From Prevotella sp. (GTDB taxonomy: Bacteria; Bacteroidota; Bacteroidia; Bacteroidales; Bacteroidaceae), in NCBI GenBank assembly GCA_017430675.1, contig JAFRMM010000147.1:1-5880 (forward strand): a DNA stretch of 5,880 nucleotides, given 5' to 3'. The position numbers were made by a program, and so were the translations under genes. The notes under the pieces were generated by a model that saw only the letters and a list, made by a program, of their open reading frames with translations, had not been told where the DNA came from and searched no databases. Shown in pieces: positions 1 through 4,356 of this stretch. Positions within the stretch are counted from its first letter, which is position 1. Every line of letters begins with the position of its first letter.

Positions 1-189
1 CGCGCCCTTGGTCTCACGATTCGCCCGGTCATAAACGGAACCAACAACGAAACCACCAACATTATTCACTCAAAATCATCTATTGATGATACCTGCCAGA
101 TATTCTACGATCTCCAAGGCCGCCGACTCACGCAGAAGCCGGAGAAGGGTGTATATATCCAAAACGGCAGGAAGGTCATTGCGAGATAG
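1..189 (+). CDS. 3' end of surface/secreted protein with short C-terminal sorting-type tail (5' truncated)
   Basis: Frame 1 is open from the window edge to a TAG at 187-189, giving the last 62 residues of a longer protein. Near the edge it reads ALGLTIRPV, a 'G-x-x-(I/V)RPV' pattern I associate with the closing strand of FISUMP-like or related surface modules in Bacteroidota. A polar linker rich in Asn, Thr and Ser follows, and then a tail reading IFYDLQGRRL...KGVYIQNGRKVIAR. The order YDLQGR-(short spacer)-GVYI-x-NGRKV is typical of C-terminal segments in many Bacteroidales exported proteins and resembles T9SS/Por sorting tails, which would place the protein at the cell surface or outside. 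The catalytic or binding part lies outside the window, so no specific function can be given. G+C is about 57% in the first 60 bases, like the last gene and unlike the two AT-rich genes that follow. No clear terminator follows the stop. Confidence 0.8.
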   Translation, partial: RALGLTIRPVINGTNNETTNIIHSKSSIDDTCQIFYDLQGRRLTQKPEKGVYIQNGRKVIAR

Positions 190-241
190 CGAACCTTGCG
201 CAACACAATTGTCCCCACGACTACGAGCCCCCTACTGTGTA

Positions 242-261
242 TGTGTATAAATTTTGTTAAA
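242..261 (+). promoter_or_regulatory. AT-rich promoter-like motif shared with 4100-4119
   Basis: The 20 bases here (TGTGTATAAAT, two variable bases, TGTTAAA) match those at 4100-4119 in 18 of 20 positions. Both copies lie between genes in otherwise mixed-composition DNA. The second copy lies about 20 bases before a -7-like TATTTTG. The copy here contains TAAATTTTG, one base longer than the Bacteroidota -7 consensus TAnnTTTG, so it could act as a -7 element itself or as an upstream element. If it drives the operon at 402, the leader would be about 140 nt and would contain the hairpin at 307-361. I found no perfect promoter closer to 402; GTTATTTG at 381-388 is a poor match. Confidence 0.3.
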
Positions 262-306
262 TATTGGTCAGTCGAAGCAGTCTTTGGGCCGTTTTGCGAC
301 GGTAGT

Positions 307-361
307 CATTGGGACAGGTACCTAGGGCAAATGCCCCGTACCCCAAGCACCTGTCCCCATG
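307..361. repeat. Nested inverted repeat with GGGACAGGT / ACCTGTCCC arms
   Basis: GGGACAGGT (311-319) is the exact reverse complement of ACCTGTCCC (349-357). With the flanking CAT/ATG the arms extend to 307-319 and 349-361, with one mismatch. Inside lies a second hairpin: GGTAC (317-321) pairs with GTACC (338-342), and GGGC (325-328) pairs with GCCC (333-336) around an AAAT loop. The outer and inner hairpins share bases 317-319, so they may be alternative folds. No T-run follows, so this is not a standard terminator. The 9-bp arm recurs in the cluster at 3826-3893, which suggests a dispersed intergenic repeat of the REP/BIME kind. That class assignment is inference. Confidence 0.7.
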
Positions 362-401
362 ACCAATCCCCACGACCAAAGTTATTTGATATGTTACATG
401 C

Positions 402-935
402 ATGAAAAGAAAGAATTGTATTATATCGGTTTGCTCTATCATACTGATGTTTGCGATCATGAGTTGTCATAATGATGAAGATTCAGAAAAAGGAACTCCC
501 ATTGAACAGCAGGAATGTGATAGTATCACAACAGCATTTTTTAATCTGGTATTACCTCATTCCAGTTATGACCATTTCTCTGATGGCTTTTTTTTGATTC
601 CAGAACAATTTGTGTCTGATACATGTTATATTATAAATAGCAGAGAAGAATTAGAGAGTGTTTATTGTGAAAAGTGGCGTAAACTGCCTGAACTTGGAAT
701 AGATTTTTCAAAAAGTACTTTGATTCTTGGTCAGCATAGAGTAAGTTCAGAGGTAGTTGTTGGCAGAAAGGAAAGGCAAACCCTGCGTAATACTGGTACG
801 GGTTATATCTTGTATATCTATTATGAGGACTGCGGTAGAGATGGCATGGATATTGGTGACCCTCATGTTCTTTACTTTTGGGGCGTTTATCCTAAACTGG
901 ATAAAAAGAGTATTCAAGTAAAAATTAATATTTAG
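402..935 (+). CDS. Small lipoprotein, first gene of the subtilase operon (possible PrcB-like accessory protein)
   Basis: This encodes 177 residues. Residues 1-21 form a lipoprotein signal peptide: basic MKRK, a hydrophobic stretch, and the lipobox IMSC with Cys22 as the lipidation site. HNDEDSE follows the Cys; such acidic stretches after the lipidated Cys are associated with export to the cell surface in Bacteroidota. Residues 30-74 look like a linker. Residues 75-177 look like one small beta-rich domain containing IINSREELESVY and then IDFSKSTLILGQ, and ending in alternating hydrophobic strands. The order 'residue-insertion helix, then (V/I)DFSK-x-T-L-I' recalls PrcB-type and related Bacteroidota lipoproteins, but I cannot confirm the family. 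The gene ends 4 bp before the subtilase start, so co-transcription and a linked role (chaperone, anchor or inhibitor of the protease) are likely. The start has no alternative ATG nearby and no Shine-Dalgarno sequence, which is normal for the phylum. Codon use is AT-rich like the next gene. Confidence 0.85.
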   Translation: MKRKNCIISVCSIILMFAIMSCHNDEDSEKGTPIEQQECDSITTAFFNLVLPHSSYDHFSDGFFLIPEQFVSDTCYIINSREELESVYCEKWRKLPELGIDFSKSTLILGQHRVSSEVVVGRKERQTLRNTGTGYILYIYYEDCGRDGMDIGDPHVLYFWGVYPKLDKKSIQVKINI

Positions 936-939
936 CGTT

Positions 940-3066
940 ATGAGAAAAATATGTATTTTACTATTTCTTGTGTGTGTTTTCAATATTGTTCAAGCAGAAA
1001 AGACTACCCAAAAGATAAAAAGAGTAGGAAAAGAATTGTTTATTGAAGATCATGGCATAAGATACGCAGTAAACCCCAAAGTGGTTAATGTAAAACCTAT
1101 TTCCATCCTTGATGGACTTGGCTCAGAATACAAGATTATACACCATGGGGAATTTGGCTATGTTGACATTGAAATTCCTGAAGGAACAGATATTCAGGAA
1201 TATGTGGAAGAATTAAATGCATCTGGATTGTTTGAAACTGTTGAATATATTGGTGACACAAGAGTCTATTTTACGCCTAATGATTCTCTTCTTTCAAATC
1301 AGGATCATATAGGTCATCTGCACTTTGATCGAGTATGGGATATTACAAAAGGGAATCCCAATATCAAAGTTGCAGTCATAGATACAGGAATATACAGATA
1401 CCATCCTGATATCGGTTATGGTAATGACTATTATACAAATATCAGTTATACTTTGGGATATGACTATTTTGCATATTCGACATATGAAACTCCTACAGAT
1501 GGTCATGGAACAAAAATGGCTGGTTATATTGGTGCAAAAATGAACAATATTAAAGGGGTCGCAGGAATATCGGGTGGCAATAATTCTGCTGGCGTTACTT
1601 TGATTAGTTATCATGCAATTGATACAATCCAAGGTTCATTATCTTCATCTTATGTAGGCGATGCTATTAAAAAGGCTGTAGATCAAGGAGCTAGAGTAAT
1701 TAATATCAGTGCAGGTCCGTCTTTTCTGACAAAGACGGAAGAAGCAATAGACTATGCATACAGCCACAATGTTACAATAGTATGTGCAACAGGAAATGAC
1801 ACTCTTTCAAATATTAGTTATCCTGCCTACAACGCTAAGACCATTGCTGTTGGTGGTTCGAACAATAGTGGAGGTTGGAAGTTAGGATCGAATTATGGAG
1901 TAGGTCTTGATATAATTGCATTTGCAGAGTTGACAAAAACTACAGGTATAAATACAAACCTATATACAATTTCTGGCTTTACTTCTGCTGCTGCAGCCAT
2001 TGTCTCAGGAACGGTGGCTTTAATGTTATCTGTGAATCCATCACTGACAACTACACAGGTCCGTGATATTCTTAGAAGTACAGCAAAAAAAACTTCAGGA
2101 TATACATATAACAGCAATGGTTGGGAGGCTCATGTTGGATATGGAGAGTTAGATCCTTTTGTAGCCGTTTTGGCAGCAGGTAATATAAATTTTCTTTCTC
2201 CTGCTGTCATCTGTGATAATACGTCAACAACACTTACGATCAATAATGTTCCTTCAGGCATGTATGTGTCTTGGAGATATGAAGGAGACGATAATTCTCC
2301 TACACCTCCTTTCAGTATGTATTCTTCAGGAAACACCTCATGTGTTATAACAGGAACCAGTTCCACTTCTTTCTTTGGTAAAATAATTGCTGAAATCCGA
2401 TCAGGCGGTAGTATTTATGCGACTTTTGAAAAGAGAGTCAGAGGAGTCTCTGCCCTTACAGGAACATTCCATCAGCAGGGAGGCTATATCCATTATAGGA
2501 ATTATCCTACTTTTACAAAGCCCTTGAATTCCAGTATTGTTGTGAATCAGGAATGTGTAATAACACTTCAGTCGCCTAAATTTAGGGACATGAATATCTC
2601 TGTTAGCCAAGGAGGCAGTTATGTGTCATGGAGTTATGATGGCGATCAGACTATTACATTTACACCAATATATAGTAATTCTCAAAGGCAATTTGTTTTT
2701 ACAGGAACAGGTAATGTAGGATCATGTAATAACTTCAGCATTACGGTTACTTCCACAAATGTTCCGATTGCTTCCAGAGAGAACGCTATTTCCATTGGAG
2801 TTGAAGGATCTCAGATAAATGTTAAGTTAATGTGTCTGAACAATGAAAAAAGTACGGATACTAACGAACGACAAGAACAAACGTTAATAGAGAATTTACA
2901 ATGGACTTTGGAAGTATATAACACCACTACGGGTGAGAAGGTATTTGACCAGAATGTGATTGGGGCATATTATATTGTTGACACTACAGATTGGAAATCA
3001 GGAGTGTATGCTGTACGTGCTATTATAGGTGACGAAGTACTCAGTGAGAAAGTCATTGTTAAATAG
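940..3066 (+). CDS. Secreted subtilisin-family (S8) serine protease with Ig-like modules and C-terminal sorting domain
   Basis: This encodes a 708-residue endopeptidase, probably exported. Residues 1-19 are a Sec signal peptide ending near VQA. Residues 20 to about 120 look like an inhibitory/chaperone propeptide. The S8 catalytic domain spans about 125-412 and shows the full triad: Asp148 in VIDTG, His189 in GHGT, and Ser349 in FTSAAAA, with oxyanion Asn286 in ATGND. The Ser motif is unusual: the normal G-T-S-x-A-x-P has Phe347 for Gly and Ala353 for Pro. Residues 418-500 and 505-620 look like two related beta-sandwich modules, each carrying YVSW-x-Y-x-GD (442-450 and 561-569, spaced by 119 residues). 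The last 70 residues (VYNTTTGEKVFDQ, then GVYAVRAI and KVIVK at the very end) look like a type A T9SS sorting domain. This would export the protein through the outer membrane and attach or release it. The gene starts 4 bp after the upstream lipoprotein stop and ends 14 bp before the next lipoprotein start. It is AT-rich relative to the flanking DNA, a possible sign of transfer. The substrate is unknown. Confidence 0.93.
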   Translation: MRKICILLFLVCVFNIVQAEKTTQKIKRVGKELFIEDHGIRYAVNPKVVNVKPISILDGLGSEYKIIHHGEFGYVDIEIPEGTDIQEYVEELNASGLFETVEYIGDTRVYFTPNDSLLSNQDHIGHLHFDRVWDITKGNPNIKVAVIDTGIYRYHPDIGYGNDYYTNISYTLGYDYFAYSTYETPTDGHGTKMAGYIGAKMNNIKGVAGISGGNNSAGVTLISYHAIDTIQGSLSSSYVGDAIKKAVDQGARVINISAGPSFLTKTEEAIDYAYSHNVTIVCATGNDTLSNISYPAYNAKTIAVGGSNNSGGWKLGSNYGVGLDIIAFAELTKTTGINTNLYTISGFTSAAAAIVSGTVALMLSVNPSLTTTQVRDILRSTAKKTSGYTYNSNGWEAHVGYGELDPFVAVLAAGNINFLSPAVICDNTSTTLTINNVPSGMYVSWRYEGDDNSPTPPFSMYSSGNTSCVITGTSSTSFFGKIIAEIRSGGSIYATFEKRVRGVSALTGTFHQQGGYIHYRNYPTFTKPLNSSIVVNQECVITLQSPKFRDMNISVSQGGSYVSWSYDGDQTITFTPIYSNSQRQFVFTGTGNVGSCNNFSITVTSTNVPIASRENAISIGVEGSQINVKLMCLNNEKSTDTNERQEQTLIENLQWTLEVYNTTTGEKVFDQNVIGAYYIVDTTDWKSGVYAVRAIIGDEVLSEKVIVK

Positions 3067-3080
3067 ATAATTTGTTACTT

Positions 3081-3740
3081 ATGAGGAAGAGAAAATTAGT
3101 TATGTTGATCCTGTCCCTGCTGGTAGCAGGGGCGGGGCTGGTGTTCACGGCATGTAGTAGTGATAACGATGAACCTAAGCCTGACGTGCCGCAAGAGCCA
3201 AGCGTCAAACTGGATGCCGACACGATTCAGGTGTTTGAGGGACTGACGGTGAAGTTCCAGATGCTGAATGCGGACAGTCTGCCCGTGACCACCTTCAAGG
3301 AGGGGGAGAACATTACCTTCATGCTCGTCGTCACCAATAGCAGGGAGGAAATGGTGGCCATCCCCAACATCATCGACATGCTCGGCACGAACACCTTTAA
3401 CATCTATACAGCCCAGGGAGAGGACTTGGGAAGACCGTGGGATGCCAGGATTGGGCTCGGGCTTGCCAATCTGGAGACCCAGCCTGGACAGTACTACCAG
3501 ATCACTTGTCCTGCGTTCGGAGAGGTGGAGAATCCCTTGATGTTTGACTCTGCCTCTTATAATCCGTGGGCAGACCCCTGGGGTACATGGTGCATCTTCT
3601 TCAAGACAGAGTACGCGCGGAAGCCGCTGCCCAAGGGCAGTTACTATACCCAGTTCGAGATCAACCTTAACAACGGCGTTGAGAATCCGAGCAAAGGCTA
3701 CAAGGGCGTGATGTGCAGGAAGGAATTCAGGATAGAATAA
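3081..3740 (+). CDS. Lipoprotein, third gene of the subtilase operon (possible BsuPI-like fold)
   Basis: I place the start at ATG 3081 (219 aa). The frame also allows a TTG at 3072, but ATG follows 9 bases later and begins a standard signal peptide (MRKRK, then a hydrophobic core). The lipobox is FTAC with Cys25, followed by SSDNDEPKPD, an acidic surface-export-like stretch. The mature part has a Pro-rich linker to about residue 35 and then a predicted beta-sandwich. It contains FKEGENITF (72-80), a motif I know from uncharacterised Bacteroidales lipoproteins, then a (V)VTN strand and NTFNIYTAQGEDLGRPW. 'Strand-x-N, then tyrosine/phenylalanine-rich strand, x-x-G-x-x-x-x-x-W' resembles the BsuPI fold, whose founding member inhibits an intracellular subtilisin. 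An inhibitor or regulator role for the upstream protease is therefore possible but not shown. A 7-bp stem with a 3-base loop lies at 3115-3131 inside the signal-peptide codons. G+C is about 53%, clearly higher than the protease gene. No clear terminator follows. Confidence 0.85.
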   Translation: MRKRKLVMLILSLLVAGAGLVFTACSSDNDEPKPDVPQEPSVKLDADTIQVFEGLTVKFQMLNADSLPVTTFKEGENITFMLVVTNSREEMVAIPNIIDMLGTNTFNIYTAQGEDLGRPWDARIGLGLANLETQPGQYYQITCPAFGEVENPLMFDSASYNPWADPWGTWCIFFKTEYARKPLPKGSYYTQFEINLNNGVENPSKGYKGVMCRKEFRIE

Positions 3741-3825
3741 GTTGTTTTTAGGCATTGCCCCGTGGACTGACACCTTGGGTTCCTTGCGCGCCCGCGCGCG
3801 GTAGTAGGTTAAAGCCGAAAACAAG

Positions 3826-3893
3826 TGTCCCATCTGTCCTATGTGTCCCTGTCGTTTTGCGGAAAAGGGACAGATGGGACAGGTGGGACACAT
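3826..3893. repeat. Hairpin-forming cluster of 9-bp GGGACA-type units
   Basis: The right arm (3867-3893) is three direct 9-bp units: GGGACAGAT, GGGACAGGT and GGGACACAT. The left arm carries related units in the opposite orientation (TGTCCCATC, TGTCCTATG, TGTCCCTGT). Two pairings are perfect: 3826-3839 with 3868-3881 (14 bp), and 3841-3849 with 3885-3893 (9 bp). They overlap topologically, so the DNA or RNA can fold in more than one way. The middle unit is identical to the arm at 311-319, linking the two intergenic sites. I read this as a dispersed intergenic palindromic repeat. A REP-like element mobilised by a Y1 transposase is one possible origin, but no transposase is in the window. Confidence 0.8.
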
Positions 3894-3912
3894 AAAAAGT
3901 GAGTATGGCAAC

Positions 3913-3940
3913 TATATATGTGCGCACGTATGTACGTGTG
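3913..3940. repeat. 28-base alternating pyrimidine/purine tract
   Basis: Every base from T3913 to G3940 alternates pyrimidine and purine, beginning with TATATATG and continuing through CG, CA and TG steps. It includes the 8-bp palindrome GTGCGCAC (3920-3927). Such tracts can adopt left-handed (Z) DNA or cruciform structure under negative supercoiling. Whether it has a role here is unknown. Confidence 0.7.
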
Positions 3941-3949
3941 AGTGTGAAT

Positions 3950-4075
3950 CGTCCAAACGGAGGCACGATAGCAGCAAACGGAGCCACGATAGCAGCAAAC
4001 GGAGGCACGATAGGAAAAAATAGTGGCACTATAGCGGAGAATAGTGGCACGATACGATGCTACGGAGCCACTATT
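3950..4075. repeat. Six contiguous 21-bp tandem repeat units (minisatellite)
   Basis: Units are 3950-3970, 3971-3991, 3992-4012, 4013-4033, 4034-4054 and 4055-4075, with no gaps. The conserved right half reads GGAGGCACGATA in the best copies, with GGAGCCACGATA, AGTGGCACTATA, AGTGGCACGATA and GGAGCCACTATT in others. The second and third units differ by a single base, whereas the last three have diverged, so the array probably grew at its left side. Because 21 is divisible by three, frames stay open and give seven-residue peptide repeats on both strands: SSKRRHD on + and VPPFAAI on -. I treat these as by-products. AAATAGTGGC (4018-4027) and GCCACTATTT (4067-4076) also form a perfect 10-bp inverted repeat across the diverged units. 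Confidence 0.9.
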
Positions 4076-4099
4076 TAGCACAACAATTCCTGACACCAT

Positions 4100-4146
4100 T
4101 GTGTATAAATAATGTTAAACTTTCGGCTTCTCGTGCAGTATTTTGC
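4100..4146 (+). promoter_or_regulatory. Possible promoter for a short transcript
   Basis: An AT-rich block (TGTGTATAAAT, then TGTTAAAC at 4113-4120) is followed by TATTTTGC at 4139-4146. The latter is one base short of the Bacteroidota -7 consensus TAnnTTTG, and TGTT at 4113-4116 lies 22 bases before it as a poor -33 element. Transcription would begin near 4150 and run into the terminator at 4246-4277. The upstream block is almost identical to 242-261. Confidence 0.4.
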
Positions 4147-4149
4147 CTG

Positions 4150-4277
4150 TTCAGGAGTTCTAATAGTAAAAGCGTAATAGTAATACATAGGTAAAAGTGT
4201 AATTGTTCCATGGATAACACACGCAGAATTAGATCTGTTTAAGTGAAGTGCCGCCCGAGCCTCAGGGCGGCACTTTT
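4150..4277 (+). ncRNA. Candidate small RNA or attenuated leader ending at a strong terminator
   Basis: Between the promoter-like stretch and the terminator lie about 125 bases that belong to no recognised gene. They contain a direct repeat, GTAAAAG-N-GTAA (4166-4177 and 4191-4202), and two copies of TAATAGTAA (4161-4169 and 4175-4183). There is also a 10-codon open frame with an ATG at 4210 and TAA at 4240-4242 that ends just before the terminator stem. A strong terminator with no protein gene before it suggests either an independent small RNA or a leader whose read-through would reach the phosphatase gene at 4357. I do not recognise a known RNA family. Confidence 0.3.
4246..4277 (+). terminator. 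Rho-independent terminator
   Basis: AAGTGCCGCCC (4246-4256) pairs perfectly with GGGCGGCACTT (4265-4275), giving an 11-bp GC-rich stem with an 8-base loop and a TTTT run (4274-4277). The T-run is on the + strand, so it mainly stops rightward transcription. It insulates the phosphatase gene from upstream transcription and is the only good terminator in the window. Confidence 0.85.
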
Positions 4278-4321
4278 ATGTACGATGAAACACCTGTGCT
4301 GTGTTTTTTTCGGATAAATCC

Positions 4322-4352
4322 TTGGCTATGTCGGAATAATACCTTATATTTG
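4322..4352 (+). promoter_or_regulatory. Bacteroidota-type promoter of the phosphatase gene
   Basis: TTGG at 4322-4325 (-33 type) and TATATTTG at 4345-4352, a perfect match to TAnnTTTG (-7 type), are separated by 19 bp, which is normal for primary-sigma promoters in this phylum. The -7 element ends only 4 bases before the ATG at 4357. Transcription would therefore start at or within a few bases of the start codon. Confidence 0.75.
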
Positions 4353-4356
4353 CAAC

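Larger units (their letters stand above)
3741..4356. other. 616-bp structured intergenic region without a convincing protein gene
   Basis: This gap between the subtilase operon and the phosphatase gene has short open frames on both strands, but they are explained by tandem repeats whose 21-bp period keeps frames open. From left to right it holds: a palindrome of alternating C and G (3792-3801) inside a GC-rich run 3786-3801; a hairpin cluster of 9-bp GGGACA-type units (3826-3893); a 28-base alternating pyrimidine/purine tract (3913-3940); six 21-bp tandem units (3950-4075) ending in an inverted repeat; an AT-rich promoter-like stretch (4100-4146); a short possibly transcribed segment; a strong terminator (4246-4277); and the promoter of the phosphatase gene (4322-4352). 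The dense packing of different repeats suggests a hot spot for slippage and small insertions. Confidence 0.75.

Noticed and set aside
307..361. Terminator for the first gene
   Set aside because: The hairpin is followed by CCCCATGACC and not a T-run, and it lies 118 bases past the stop codon.
196..405. 69-codon plus-strand frame before the operon
   Set aside because: It needs a non-ATG start, runs through the GGGACAGGT hairpin, overlaps the true lipoprotein start and shows no protein-like features.
3072..3080. TTG start for the third operon gene
   Set aside because: ATG at 3081 is in frame and gives a standard signal peptide beginning MRKRK; the TTG would add only three residues.
3096..3911. 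271-codon open frame on the minus strand
   Set aside because: It runs antisense to the third lipoprotein gene and into the repeat cluster, and its product has no signal peptide or known motif.
3841..4023. 60-codon plus-strand frame with SSKRRHD repeats
   Set aside because: It begins inside the hairpin cluster, has no promoter or start context, and its repeats follow from the 21-bp period.
3748..4050. 100-codon minus-strand frame with VPPFAAI heptads
   Set aside because: It is produced by the 21-bp tandem repeat. Another minus-strand frame and a plus-strand frame stay open through the same array for the same reason.
3950..4075. CRISPR array
   Set aside because: The units are contiguous 21-mers with no unique spacers and no cas genes nearby, so this is a tandem repeat.
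4210..4242. 10-codon open frame as a leader peptide
   Set aside because: It shows no run of regulatory codons and no ribosome-binding signal. It is noted only as part of the possible short transcript.
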